DNA of 64,000 nucleotides from Flavobacterium album (GTDB lineage Bacteria > Bacteroidota > Bacteroidia > Flavobacteriales > Flavobacteriaceae): assembly GCF_003096035.1 (NCBI RefSeq), contig NZ_CP029186.1:2555001-2619000 (forward strand), written 5' to 3'. A program made the translations under genes and the position numbers. The notes under the pieces are model-generated. The model was not told the DNA's origin. It did no database searches and worked only from the letters and a program-made list of their open reading frames with translations. Positions 41,971 to 51,001 of this stretch are shown here, piece by piece; within the stretch, counting starts at the first letter, position 1; every line of letters starts with the position of its first letter.

Positions 41971-42483
41971 ATGAGTAAACGCGACCTTAAAAAATACCTT
42001 ACATCCCTGCCAAAAGAAGAATTGGAAGAGCAGCTACTGGCATTATATGAAAAATTTTCCGATGTAAAGCAGTACTACGATTTTGTCTTCAATCCTAAGG
42101 AAGACAAGCTGGAGCAGGAGGCCAAGGTAAAGATCGCCAATGAATATTTTCCCACCAAAAGCAAACGGCCAAAGCTTCGCCGCTCTACCGCGCAGAAATA
42201 CATCAAGCACTTTCTCACATTGGGTGTCGATCCTTATATTGTAGCCGATATAATGCTCTTCAATATCGAAACGGCCCAGAAATATTCCGCAAAGCGCGAG
42301 CTCAAATATTCCTCGTTTTATAAAAGCATGCTGAACTCTTACAAGCAGGTAGTGGATTATGTTATAGCCAACGGCATGACGCCTAACTTTAAGGAACGTA
42401 TTGCCACCATAAAGAATGAGGCCTTTCGCCAATACTGGGAAAACAGGAAAGAGTTCGAAAGGATATGGGATAATTTTGAATAG
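41971..42483 (+). CDS. DUF6155-like protein
   Basis: 170 residues from the ATG at 41971. An open frame reaches back to 41698 but overlaps the divergent gene and lacks protein-like sequence. The protein starts MSKRDLKKYLTSLPKEELEE and is helical and basic throughout, with FVFNPKEDKLEQEAKVKIAN and YFPTKSKRPKLRRSTAQKYI, then a YANGMTPNFKER-like late part. I associate this with DUF6155, of unknown function. Confidence 0.78.
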   Translation: MSKRDLKKYLTSLPKEELEEQLLALYEKFSDVKQYYDFVFNPKEDKLEQEAKVKIANEYFPTKSKRPKLRRSTAQKYIKHFLTLGVDPYIVADIMLFNIETAQKYSAKRELKYSSFYKSMLNSYKQVVDYVIANGMTPNFKERIATIKNEAFRQYWENRKEFERIWDNFE

Positions 42484-43170
42484 TTATTTCAATGCATCCC
42501 TGCCTTTAATAACAATTCCGGTTGGGTCAACAGTAATAGTTCCTTTTTGGTTTATTGTAACTTTAAAAAATTCTTTCTGCAATGGGTATTCAGTGTACTT
42601 TACTAAATGCACTTCAAACCCTTTATCGGTTAATTTATAGGAACATCCTCTCGTGTCATAATCAATGTTATACCCGTTCATTTTTGCAATGAGCATCGCT
42701 TCTTCAAGATTATTTATAGTCCCTATAAAAGATTTAAGATCATGCTCTGAGGTAATAAATATTGTTTTATGATCTTTAATAGCAGCAATGTAATCTACGC
42801 ACCAATGTGGATGGCAGCCCGGGAAAAATCCCTTATCGTCGTTTGCTAATTTGATATTATGAGTCTTCTTTAGTAACGTATCACCATGTTGATAAATTAT
42901 ATTGTGTCTGTAGCCGGAATGTCCATCTCTTACTCCGATATATGCCCAATAATCATACTGTTTGTAAGGAACTATTTTTTGTGCCAGGCTGTCTTTATAG
43001 TAGTCCTTGGTGCTGTATGGAATTTTTTGAAGGGAGATGTCAGCTTGCCCATCCTGAAACGATCTTTGTATAAGGCTATCTTTACTGTTATTAGATATGC
43101 TCATATTACCTGCGTTTCCTTTTTTTGTACACGAAGCAAACATAATAAGCACAAGAATGAAATATTTCAT
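42484..43170 (-). CDS. Lipoprotein of unknown function (228 aa)
   Basis: A lipoprotein signal (MKYFILVLIMFASC, Cys14) leads a protein with an Ile/Tyr/Lys-rich body: YKQYDYWAYIGVRDGHSGYR, a CHPHWCVDYIAAIKDHKTIF segment with paired Cys, and a C-terminal VHLVKYTEYPLQKEFFKVTI. No family is recognised. It ends back to back with the DUF6155-like gene, their stop codons being adjacent. Confidence 0.7.
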   Translation of the reverse strand: MKYFILVLIMFASCTKKGNAGNMSISNNSKDSLIQRSFQDGQADISLQKIPYSTKDYYKDSLAQKIVPYKQYDYWAYIGVRDGHSGYRHNIIYQHGDTLLKKTHNIKLANDDKGFFPGCHPHWCVDYIAAIKDHKTIFITSEHDLKSFIGTINNLEEAMLIAKMNGYNIDYDTRGCSYKLTDKGFEVHLVKYTEYPLQKEFFKVTINQKGTITVDPTGIVIKGRDALK

Positions 43171-43249
43171 TTTATAAGTTTATATTATAAACGGCAGGAT
43201 ATTTATTAAATTATCCAGACTTTCACATAGTGAAAACAAATCCCCGAAC

Positions 43250-43957
43250 TCAGAACAAACTTCCCTGTACATTCTCCACATGATAGCCAGCCTTTAATTT
43301 CCCCACACGGAACAGGTTCACTTTCTCATGCGCGAGGCGGGTGGGCTCGGGGATGCGGTGCTTCAATACGCATTTTTCCATAATGGTGAGGCTATCTTTT
43401 ACCGAGACCTTATGCCCGGGCGAAATATACACCGGCTTCACGCCCGATTTGGTACGCAAGGCATAACCCATCACTTCATCAAGGCTTATTATGGGACTGT
43501 TGCTAAGCTTTTCGAGACCTAGAGGGGCATAGTTGCCGAAGAGCATGTTCTTCGCACAGCCAATAGCCGGGTGGTCTGTAAGTACGCCAAAATGCGACGC
43601 GATGCCCATACGCCTCGGGTGTGTCACGCCCTGGCCGTCAAGGACTATCAGGTCGGGTTTTTGAGGAAGCTGTTCCCAGGCCAACAGCAGGGGAGGAACT
43701 TCACGGAAGCCCAGGTACTGCGGTACATAGGGAAATTTCGTCTCTGCAACCACAAGGGAATACGACACCAGCTGCATATCGGGGTAGCTAAGGACCACTA
43801 TACCTGCAAAAACGGTATCGGTATCTTTGTTATGCGAAATATCACCGCCTGCAATGGTCGTGATGTTCCTGTTTTCGGTAATCAGGGAAACGCGGTGCCG
43901 CATTTCGTTTTGCATTTCTGTGGCCTCGATAAGCGAGGTGTTGTCATAATTCAGCAT
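43250..43957 (-). CDS. nfi: Endonuclease V
   Basis: A 235-residue repair nuclease that cuts DNA near deaminated bases such as inosine. The core matches: IAGGDISHNKDTDTVFAGIVV (catalytic Asp), YVPQYLGFREVPPLLLAWEQ, IVLDGQGVTHPRRMGIASHFG, and GYALRTKSGVKPVYISPGH. A strong Shine-Dalgarno (GGAGGA) sits close to the ATG, unusual here. Confidence 0.94.
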   Translation of the reverse strand: MLNYDNTSLIEATEMQNEMRHRVSLITENRNITTIAGGDISHNKDTDTVFAGIVVLSYPDMQLVSYSLVVAETKFPYVPQYLGFREVPPLLLAWEQLPQKPDLIVLDGQGVTHPRRMGIASHFGVLTDHPAIGCAKNMLFGNYAPLGLEKLSNSPIISLDEVMGYALRTKSGVKPVYISPGHKVSVKDSLTIMEKCVLKHRIPEPTRLAHEKVNLFRVGKLKAGYHVENVQGSLF

Positions 43958-43976
43958 ATATCCTCCTTCATTTTCC

Positions 43977-43984
43977 CAAATTTA
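43977..43984 (-). promoter_or_regulatory. -7 promoter element of nfi
   Basis: TAAATTTG on the minus strand, a full TAnnTTTG match, 20 nt before the start codon and just before the GGAGGA ribosome site. No clear TTG further up. Confidence 0.5.
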
Positions 43985-44088
43985 ATAATAAATAACTGAA
44001 TTATAAGTTGCTATGATAATGATGTAATAAATTTAACGCAGCCCTCAATAATTATGATTTTATAAACAATTTAATGTAAGTAATTCGA

Positions 44089-44096
44089 TATTTTTG
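44089..44096 (+). promoter_or_regulatory. -7 promoter element of the helicase gene
   Basis: TATTTTTG, matching TAnnTTTG, 16 nt before the ATG at 44112. It supports this start over the TTG at 44094. Confidence 0.45.
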
Positions 44097-44111
44097 GGAA
44101 TTATCATAGCT

Positions 44112-45662
44112 ATGGAAAGAGAAAACGAAGCAGGGGACAGGAAAGAGCTGTACCATTATCAGCAGGAAGACATTGATGCTATTTTTGAAAAGTTTGAAGG
44201 CAAGCCGGATAATTATCATTTGCTGTACCAGCTCCCAACCGGAGGAGGCAAGACGGTTATCTTCTCGGAGATCGCACGCCGTTATATAGAGAAATACAAC
44301 AGAAAGGTACTTGTGCTCACCCACCGCATAGAGTTGAGCAAGCAGACCTCCCAGATGCTGAAAAGCTTTGGGGTTAAGAACACCGTTATAGACAGCGGGG
44401 TAAAGGACCTTCCGTACAACAATGATTATTCCTGCTATGTGGCGATGGTGGAAACCCTCAACAACCGCCTTAAGGATAAAAAGTTCCATATGGACTATGT
44501 CGGGTTGGTAATTGTCGATGAGGCGCATTACAATTCCTTCCGCAAGCTGTTCACCTACTTTAAAAACTCACTGTTCCTTGGGGTTACAGCAACGCCTTTA
44601 AGCTCGAATATCGACCTGCCGATGTATGAGACCTACAATGAGCTTATCGTGGGCGAGCCGATCCAGTCGCTCATCGATAAAAAATTCCTTGCAAAGGCAG
44701 TGATGTATGGCTATGATGTAGAGCTCACCTCGCTGAAGCTGGGCATCAACGGCGATTATACTGTGGGTTCTTCCGATGAATTGTATTCGCGTTCGTCCAT
44801 GCAGGATTTGTTGCTGCAATCCTATGAATCGCGTGCCAAGGGCAAAAAAACCCTAATCTTTAACAACGGTATCAACACCTCTTTGTATGTGTACGAAACC
44901 TTTAAGGCTGCCGGGCTGCCGATTAAGCACCTGGATAACCGCACACCCGAAAACGACCGTAAAAAGATTCTCAGCTGGTTCCACAAAACGCCCGATGCAA
45001 TACTTACCTCCGTTTCGATATTAACTACAGGCTTTGACGAGCCTACCGTTGAGGCAATTATCCTAAACAGGGCCACAAGGTCACTTACGCTCTACTTCCA
45101 GATGATAGGCCGTGGGTCGCGCAAGCTGCCGGAGAAGGATGTGTTTACGGTAATAGACCTGGGAAACAACGCGCAGCGCTTTGGATTGTGGAATGATCCT
45201 GTAGATTGGCAATACATCTTTAAGCACCCTGAGCAATTCCTCGAAAGCATACGTACCGATGCCGAGATAGAAAGCTACCATGTATATGCCATGACCGATG
45301 AGGTACGTGCCAAATTTGCCAAAACGATTGACGTTACTTTTGATATTGAAGAAGAATTTCGTAAAGCAGCGGAAGAAAAGCATAAACCTAAAACGGTTAT
45401 AGAGCATTCAATACGCCAACATGCCTTCATGTGTATTGAAAATGCCGAAACCATATCCGAAGCCCGTAAGCTGGCAAAGCTCCTTGATCCGGATATCGAA
45501 TACCGAGTAAAGCAATATGCCAAGCTGCTTGCCAAGACTACAAAGAACTACCGCGAATGGCTTATTGAGGATTATAAGAACCGACTTACTGTGATGATAG
45601 GCCGTATTTTCAATAAGTACCAGGCAGGCGATGAAGAGCCTCTGGAACTAAAAAAGCTGTAG
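44112..45662 (+). CDS. DEAD/DEAH-box superfamily 2 helicase
   Basis: A 516-residue helicase. Walker A is LPTGGGKTVI (residues 41-50), motif II VDEAH (135-139), motif III GVTATP, and the second RecA half has SVSILTTGFDEPTVEAIILN and the motif VI QMIGRGSRKL. The C-terminal ~150 residues are Lys/Glu-rich helices with no nuclease motif. It resembles the RadD/SSL2-like group. It converges with the DUF763 gene, whose stop lies 15 nt inside this one. Confidence 0.88.
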   Translation: MERENEAGDRKELYHYQQEDIDAIFEKFEGKPDNYHLLYQLPTGGGKTVIFSEIARRYIEKYNRKVLVLTHRIELSKQTSQMLKSFGVKNTVIDSGVKDLPYNNDYSCYVAMVETLNNRLKDKKFHMDYVGLVIVDEAHYNSFRKLFTYFKNSLFLGVTATPLSSNIDLPMYETYNELIVGEPIQSLIDKKFLAKAVMYGYDVELTSLKLGINGDYTVGSSDELYSRSSMQDLLLQSYESRAKGKKTLIFNNGINTSLYVYETFKAAGLPIKHLDNRTPENDRKKILSWFHKTPDAILTSVSILTTGFDEPTVEAIILNRATRSLTLYFQMIGRGSRKLPEKDVFTVIDLGNNAQRFGLWNDPVDWQYIFKHPEQFLESIRTDAEIESYHVYAMTDEVRAKFAKTIDVTFDIEEEFRKAAEEKHKPKTVIEHSIRQHAFMCIENAETISEARKLAKLLDPDIEYRVKQYAKLLAKTTKNYREWLIEDYKNRLTVMIGRIFNKYQAGDEEPLELKKL

Positions 45663-46859
45663 CTGGCTGCCATCGCTGCCTTTGGGAGGTTTTGCCTTGC
45701 CAAAAACGGTGCGGCCGCCATATTTCCACGATTCGTCGCGCTCCTTTTGAATGAGCGCATCAAAATTGGTATTAGGGGTAAAATCTTTTTCGGCATTCCA
45801 TGAAATTTCGGAGAGTTTTTTGATAGCCTGCATCTTATCAGAATTGCCGATCTTAGCGCGATGGATAGCCGTTTGCAGCGTGCTTATGGTTTCATCGAAT
45901 ACTTTTACAGGAACAGGGAAAGGGTGGCCGTCCTTGCCGCCATGGGCAAAAGAGAACCTTGCGGGGTCATCAAAGCGGGTAGGGGTGCCGTATATCACTT
46001 CGCTCACGAGCGCTACAGACTGTATCGTCCTCGGCCCCATGCCTTTCAGCATCAGCAGGCCTTCAAAGTCCTCAGGCTTATTCTCATGGGCTACCCAGAG
46101 CATAGCGCCAAGCCGCTTCATGTTCACATCTTCCATCCTTACATCGTGGTGGCCGGGCATGGCAAGGTGGTTTAGCTCTTTAATTATTTTGTCGGGGTGC
46201 TCGTTAACAATCAATAACGATTTTTCGCGTGTTGCCGCAGCTTCCGAAGCTGTAAGGTTGAGTATCTTTCCCCGGTTTTCTCCGTAAATAAAGGTATGCG
46301 GCTCATTGATAAACGATTGCAGGTTCTCGCTGTGCCAATGATATCTTCGGGCGGTGCTTGTATGGTTGTTCATCCCCTGCTGGACGACACACCATTCGCC
46401 TTTGTTATTCACGATAAAATTATGCTGGTAGAGCTGGAAGCCATCCTGTATTGCTGTGTTGTCAACTTTGGCGGTAAGCCTGCTCAGTCCGGCGAGCTCG
46501 GTGCCGTTAAGCCCGGTGCGGTTGCCAACAGCCATGAGCTCATCAGGAGTTTTCATGGAATGAGTGCCTTTGCCACCGCAAATGTAAATGCCAAGTTCTC
46601 TAGAATGCGGATTGACCGAACGCTTCAATGCTCCTAAAACAGAAGTTGTAATGCCGGACGAATGCCAGTCCATACCCATTACAGCGCCAAAGCTCTGGAA
46701 CCAGAAAGGGTTAGCCAGTTTGCTGATTACTGCAGAGGTGGAGAATTCCATAGCAATGGTCTCCACGATAGCGAGCCCCAGCTTTGCCATCCTCTCGGCC
46801 AGCCACACAGGTACATGCCCGCCATGCAGCGGAAGGTCGGCAAAACCGGAACGTTTCAT
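45648..46859 (-). CDS. DUF763-family protein
   Basis: 403 residues from the ATG at 46859 (MKRSGFADLPLHGGHVPVWL, the family N-terminus); the frame is open from 46895. It has GICGGKGTHSM-like IYICGGKGTHSMKTPDEL, a QHNFIVNNKGEWCVVQQGMN segment, HDVRMEDVN, and a helix-hairpin-helix-like MLKGMGPRTIQSVALVSEVI. The HhH-like part and similarity to archaeal members suggest nucleic-acid binding, but the function is unproved. The 3' end overlaps the helicase gene by 15 nt, convergently. Confidence 0.9.
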   Translation of the reverse strand: MKRSGFADLPLHGGHVPVWLAERMAKLGLAIVETIAMEFSTSAVISKLANPFWFQSFGAVMGMDWHSSGITTSVLGALKRSVNPHSRELGIYICGGKGTHSMKTPDELMAVGNRTGLNGTELAGLSRLTAKVDNTAIQDGFQLYQHNFIVNNKGEWCVVQQGMNNHTSTARRYHWHSENLQSFINEPHTFIYGENRGKILNLTASEAAATREKSLLIVNEHPDKIIKELNHLAMPGHHDVRMEDVNMKRLGAMLWVAHENKPEDFEGLLMLKGMGPRTIQSVALVSEVIYGTPTRFDDPARFSFAHGGKDGHPFPVPVKVFDETISTLQTAIHRAKIGNSDKMQAIKKLSEISWNAEKDFTPNTNFDALIQKERDESWKYGGRTVFGKAKPPKGSDGSQLQLF

Positions 46860-47100
46860 TTGAATTATTTTCTTCAAAGATAAGAAAAATTTCATCGGGC
46901 ATTGTTAAGTCTGTATGTTTTAACACGATCCTTTGGCATCACATATTCGGATACTTGCATTTAACCTTCTGGCATTCAATAAGACATTAGTATTTTCAAA
47001 GATTTGGCATTTATTTAATACTAAATTGTACCTTATTTTGAATTTAAGTGAGTAATTTAGGAGAACATAAAACGCCTATTAACTTATAATCTATAATGCC

Positions 47101-47292
47101 ATGGAACGTACGATTACACAGGACAACAGCATGAATGCACTCAATGCTGTATCGTATGAAAGCGCTGCCGCCGAATTTGAAAAGGAGGCCCAGGCAGAGG
47201 AGCTTTCGTGCAGCCTATTGCTTAAGAACCTTTTGCTTACCAACTTAAGGCTCCTTAAATTGAATGAGATAAGCAGCATGCTATTATTTTAA
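47101..47292 (+). CDS. Small helical protein (63 aa)
   Basis: A 63-residue protein starting MERTITQDNSMNALNAVSYE, with an amphipathic acidic middle (AAAEFEKEAQAEELSC) and a Leu-rich end (SLLLKNLLLTNLRLLKLNEI) that could pack as a coiled helix. No family recognised. It lies 18 nt before an acidic protein gene on the same strand and is probably co-transcribed. The gap from 46860 to 47100 shows no other gene. Confidence 0.6.
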   Translation: MERTITQDNSMNALNAVSYESAAAEFEKEAQAEELSCSLLLKNLLLTNLRLLKLNEISSMLLF

Positions 47293-47309
47293 CTACAAAC
47301 AGAATTGCT

Positions 47310-47750
47310 ATGGACCAGCCTAAAAAAAACACAGAAAACGAACAGTTAGGGAATCCGCTTGGAAAGGATAACGGCTCGGGACGTGAAAGCCAGCGCACCG
47401 ATAATTCCGGCAGCGACAACCTGAACGCAGGAAGGCCCGGAACAGGCGACGACCGTTCCCCTGAGAATGATGATATCGACGATACCGACAAATACCTCGC
47501 GATGGAACAGCCCGGCGTGCAGTACACGCAGGATAGCGACCCGACAGCAAATTCCGACCATATGGATTTTAGTAGTGAGAACGGGGACGATGAATGGAGC
47601 GAGGAAGGCGGCAACAGCAAAAATTCGGATGCCTTTAACCAGGACGATTATATCCTGAATGACAACGTAGACCTGGATGAAGACCAGAATCAGTCGATAT
47701 CCAGCGATGATGAGGATTACGAGGAAAGCAACGAGCGTTATACTAATTAG
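47310..47750 (+). CDS. Acidic disordered protein (146 aa)
   Basis: A 146-residue protein with no hydrophobic segments, rich in Asp, Asn, Glu, Gly and Ser. It starts MDQPKKNTENEQLGNPLGKD, and the C-terminal part (DDYILNDNVDLDEDQNQS) is strongly acidic. It looks intrinsically disordered, similar to stress-induced hydrophilic proteins of Bacteroidota. The function is unknown. It is followed by a terminator. Confidence 0.65.
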   Translation: MDQPKKNTENEQLGNPLGKDNGSGRESQRTDNSGSDNLNAGRPGTGDDRSPENDDIDDTDKYLAMEQPGVQYTQDSDPTANSDHMDFSSENGDDEWSEEGGNSKNSDAFNQDDYILNDNVDLDEDQNQSISSDDEDYEESNERYTN

Positions 47751-47773
47751 GCATAAACTAAATTATATATCCC

Positions 47774-47809
47774 ATCCCCGGTATCTTCAAGGTATTGGGG
47801 ATTTTTCTT
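47774..47809 (+). terminator. Terminator of the 63/146-aa operon
   Basis: ATCCCC...GGGGAT stem with an imperfect inner GGTATC/AGGTATT part, followed by TTTTT. It lies about 25 nt past the stop codon. Confidence 0.7.
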
Positions 47810-47817
47810 AACCAACT

Positions 47818-48759
47818 ATGACAGGCAATTCAAAATTAGCGATATACGGCGCACTGGCGGCTAATGTTGGCATTGCCACAGTGAAGTTTGTGGCAGCATC
47901 GGTCACTGGGAGCTCAGCCATGATCAGCGAAGGCATTCACAGCGCCGTTGACAGCGGTAACTCTTTACTATTATTGTTAGGTATGAAGCGCAGCCAACGG
48001 CCACCGGATAGGGGGCATCCTTTTGGGCACGGCAAGGAAATCTATTTCTGGTCCCTCATTGTGGCCATACTGGTTTTCTCGCTGGGCGGCGGGATGTCGG
48101 TATACGAAGGCGTGAGCCACTTGCGGCATCCTGTAGAGCTGCGCGATCCGTTCTGGAATTATGTGGTATTGTTTGCTTCGATGCTATTTGAAGGGGCATC
48201 GTTGGTCTTTGCGGTGCGCGAATTCAATAAAACGAAAGGAAAATTCAGTTTCTTCGAAGAGCTGCACATGAGCAAAGACCCGTCGCTGTTTGCTGTTATC
48301 TATGAGGAAAGCGCAGCCATAACAGGGCTGCTGATAGCTTTGGCTGGTGTGTTTCTGGGGCATTATTTTAATAACCCGATGTTTGACGCAATAGCATCGA
48401 TGCTGATCGGTGCAGTGCTGATAACCGTGGCCATAATTATGGTGAAGGAAAGCAAAGGCCTGCTGGTAGGGGAAAGTGCCAATGAGGATATCGTAAAAGG
48501 CATTTACGACCTTGTGAATAAAGAGCCGCGTGTCGAGACGCTTTATTTCCCACTTACCATGCACCTGGCCCCTAACGAGATATTACTGGCGTTGGATGTT
48601 GAATTCCGTAAGGAAATGACAGTCGAGGAATTGTTTGAAACCATAAACCAACTGGAAGAGCAAATAAAAAAGGCATTCCCCAATGTAAAGAAAATCTACA
48701 TCGAAGCCAGGAATTTTGGCGGCAGGCAAAGGCCTTGGCAGATAGAAACGGTGGATTAA
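47818..48759 (+). CDS. Cation diffusion facilitator family metal exporter
   Basis: A 313-residue membrane protein with about six segments. The first metal motif SEGIHSAVD gives His41 and Asp45. The second site in VIYEESAAITGL has Glu residues in place of the usual HxxxD, a variation seen in the ZnT9-like subgroup. GHPFGHGKEIYFWSLIV and a C-terminal cytosolic domain (VDLVNKEPRVETLYFPLTMH-like) complete it. It probably moves Zn, Co or Mn, and the altered second site makes the specificity uncertain. Confidence 0.88.
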   Translation: MTGNSKLAIYGALAANVGIATVKFVAASVTGSSAMISEGIHSAVDSGNSLLLLLGMKRSQRPPDRGHPFGHGKEIYFWSLIVAILVFSLGGGMSVYEGVSHLRHPVELRDPFWNYVVLFASMLFEGASLVFAVREFNKTKGKFSFFEELHMSKDPSLFAVIYEESAAITGLLIALAGVFLGHYFNNPMFDAIASMLIGAVLITVAIIMVKESKGLLVGESANEDIVKGIYDLVNKEPRVETLYFPLTMHLAPNEILLALDVEFRKEMTVEELFETINQLEEQIKKAFPNVKKIYIEARNFGGRQRPWQIETVD

Positions 48760-48895
48760 TTAATCACACTTACCGGCAAAGGCATGTCCCGGTTTTCAGT
48801 TGTAGACTAGACAAGACAGTTTTTTGAAACTGTGAGGTCAGATATATTATGGAAAGTTTAACATTATCACAATAGTGGCTTGGACACCCGTAAGG

Positions 48896-48903
48896 TATCT
48901 TTG
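48896..48903 (+). promoter_or_regulatory. -7 promoter element of the di-haem peroxidase gene
   Basis: TATCTTTG matches TAnnTTTG and lies 13 nt before the chosen ATG at 48917. A TTG at 48880 is only 13 nt upstream, so the -33 element is unclear. Confidence 0.45.
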
Positions 48904-48916
48904 TGTTGCATCCACT

Positions 48917-50107
48917 ATGAAAAGAAGTTACCTTATACTGCTTTTGCTGCCTTGCCTTATTTTGTCCTGTTCGGACGAAAAAGACTACGTCCCTATAGCT
49001 TCCGAACCGGAGCAGGCTGTGCTTAACCTTCCGGATGTACCTTATAACTACAACGAACCGCTGCCGACTTATTTTTATACTAATGACAGCGGGCCGGTTC
49101 CCAGTTCTGTAAATGGAATAGACAATACCCCATCTTCCAATCCTATTACCAATGAAGGCGCAACTTTGGGACGTGTATTATTTTATGACAAAAACCTGAG
49201 CCAGAATCGTACCACTGCCTGCGGTTCCTGCCACCGGGCCGAAAAGTCGTTTGCCGATTCAAGCCCTTTTAGCCACGGCTTGTTTGGCGCAGCCACGAAG
49301 CGGAATTCTATGACGCTTATCAATACGCGCTTTTACCAGCGCGGGCGTTTTTTTTATGATGAACGCGCCGCAACGCTCGAAAAGCAGGTCGTAATGCCGA
49401 TACTTGACCATACAGAAATGGCGCTTACTCTCGATGAGATAAAGCGGCGGGTAGAAGAAAAGCCGTATTACAGCAGGCTTTTCATTGCGGCATTCGGCTC
49501 GAGCGTGGTGACAAATGAGCGCATAGAACAGGCACTGTCACAGTTTATAAGGAGTATGGTGAGCCATAAGTCGAAATACGATATGGGCAGGGCACAGGTA
49601 GTCAACATGCGCGACCCGTTCCCTAATTTTACCCAGGATGAGAACCGTGGCAAAGACCTCTTTTTAAAGTCGTTTGCCGATGGCGGTGTCAATTGCTATG
49701 CCTGCCATACCACCGAAGCGTTTGTAAGCCACAATAGCGGGCCTGTAAATAATGGACTCGATGCAGTTTCGGCAACCGACCAGGGCGCTTATGGATTTTA
49801 TACGTCGGCGCCAGAGCTTGCCGGGGCTTTCAAAATACCTACGCTGCGCAATATAGCGCTTACCGGCCCGTATATGCATGATGCAAGGTTCAATAGCCTG
49901 ATGCAGGTAATAGAGCATTACAACAGCGGCGTGCAGAACCATACCAATCTTTCGCCATTACTCAAAAGGCCGGATGGCATGCCAAGGCAGCTGAACTTAA
50001 GCGATGCTGATAAGCTGGCGCTATTACGTTTCCTGAATACGCTCACCGACCAGACGATAATGAGCGACCCCAAGTGGATCGACCCGTTTATCAACCAGCA
50101 TTTATAA
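48917..50107 (+). CDS. Di-haem cytochrome c peroxidase (MauG/CcpA family), lipoprotein
   Basis: 396 residues from the ATG at 48917, chosen because it begins a lipoprotein signal (MKRSYLILLLLPCLILSC, Cys18) and follows a -7 element. The two haem sites are CGSCH (residues 102-106) and CYACH (around 260). Family features include LGRVLFYDKNLSQNRT and GAFKIPTLRNIALTGPYMHDA. It should reduce hydrogen peroxide or act in MauG-type oxidation at the envelope. It is a single gene. Confidence 0.9.
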   Translation: MKRSYLILLLLPCLILSCSDEKDYVPIASEPEQAVLNLPDVPYNYNEPLPTYFYTNDSGPVPSSVNGIDNTPSSNPITNEGATLGRVLFYDKNLSQNRTTACGSCHRAEKSFADSSPFSHGLFGAATKRNSMTLINTRFYQRGRFFYDERAATLEKQVVMPILDHTEMALTLDEIKRRVEEKPYYSRLFIAAFGSSVVTNERIEQALSQFIRSMVSHKSKYDMGRAQVVNMRDPFPNFTQDENRGKDLFLKSFADGGVNCYACHTTEAFVSHNSGPVNNGLDAVSATDQGAYGFYTSAPELAGAFKIPTLRNIALTGPYMHDARFNSLMQVIEHYNSGVQNHTNLSPLLKRPDGMPRQLNLSDADKLALLRFLNTLTDQTIMSDPKWIDPFINQHL

Positions 50108-50239
50108 TTCCACTCCGGCAATCGCTTCACGCCTCACTACGTAAAACTACGTATTTATAAAATCAGGTAATTCCTACCTATGCCGAATGGATCGGTTTTT
50201 TGAATTTTACACCATACTAAAATTAAAAAAACTTCTATT

Positions 50240-50518
50240 ATGATCCATTTTTCAACCAACGTACTCAGGCACTCTGCTTCGTGGACAACAACCGAAGAGG
50301 CCTGCACAAAGATCTCCGGTTTTCCCCAAAACCTGGTGCTTAATGTTAATGAGGGATATGAGGTACTGCATTTTGTTAGCCGCTATATGGCTTACAAAGG
50401 ATGGTATTCGGAGATTACGTTCCAGAATATTGAATCGGCTATAAAAACGCGCCTGCCATTTGGGGTGCGTACCCATAATGAGGTAAAGGACTGGCTCGAT
50501 ACCAGTTTCAGGAGGTAG
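50240..50518 (+). CDS. Small protein, first of a tandem paralogous pair (92 aa)
   Basis: A 92-residue protein, MIHFSTNVLRHSASWTTTEE, with GFPQNLVLNVNEGYEVLHFV and the C-terminal RLPFGVRTHNEVKDWLDTSF. It shares its whole length and motifs (GFPxNxxLNxxxGYEVLxF, RLPxGxRTHxxxKxWLD) with the following gene, so the pair arose by tandem duplication. The end overlaps the start region of the second gene. The function is unknown. Confidence 0.75.
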   Translation: MIHFSTNVLRHSASWTTTEEACTKISGFPQNLVLNVNEGYEVLHFVSRYMAYKGWYSEITFQNIESAIKTRLPFGVRTHNEVKDWLDTSFRR

Positions 50519-50526
50519 TGTATTGT

Positions 50527-50805
50527 ATGGCAAATTTTACAATTGACGACCTGAAGCTGGAGTATTATTGGGAAACGCCGGAAGATTCGGTGAAAGGTAT
50601 TACAGGTTTCCCCCCAAATGTAATTCTCAACTGTACGCAGGGTTACGAAGTTCTTTATTTTTTAAATCAGTACATGGATGATATAGGGTGGGTTACAAAG
50701 GTAGCTTTCAATAATATGGAACTACTTCTTAAACACCGCCTTCCATATGGTACCCGTACCCATATGGATATAAAAAACTGGCTGGATATGCTTCACAAGA
50801 GGTAA
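50527..50805 (+). CDS. Small protein, second of a tandem paralogous pair (92 aa)
   Basis: 92 residues from the ATG at 50527 (a GTG at 50518 would overlap the previous stop). It reads MANFTIDDLKLEYYWETPED, then GFPPNVILNCTQGYEVLYFL, VAFNNMELLLKHRLPYGTRT and KNWLDML. It matches the upstream protein along its length. The function is unknown. Confidence 0.75.
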   Translation: MANFTIDDLKLEYYWETPEDSVKGITGFPPNVILNCTQGYEVLYFLNQYMDDIGWVTKVAFNNMELLLKHRLPYGTRTHMDIKNWLDMLHKR

Positions 50806-50828
50806 TATGTGTTCTTTTTTAAGTGGCT

Positions 50829-50855
50829 AAAGCCCCGTCCGCAGCGGGGCTTTTT
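50829..50855 (+). terminator. Terminator after the tandem paralog pair
   Basis: AAGCCCC and GGGGCTT (plus an inner CG) form the stem, followed by TTTTT. It lies about 25 nt past the stop. Confidence 0.85.
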
Positions 50856-51001
50856 AATTTTCATTACCAAAATAACAGTAAACCGCCTGTTACAGTGCCA
50901 TGATGCCAAAAATTGAAGCAGTTGCCTGTTAAAGTCTGATTGCATCCTAATGGCTATGGTCTAAATATATTATTTTTAAGATCTAAAAAATAATTGACCT
51001 C

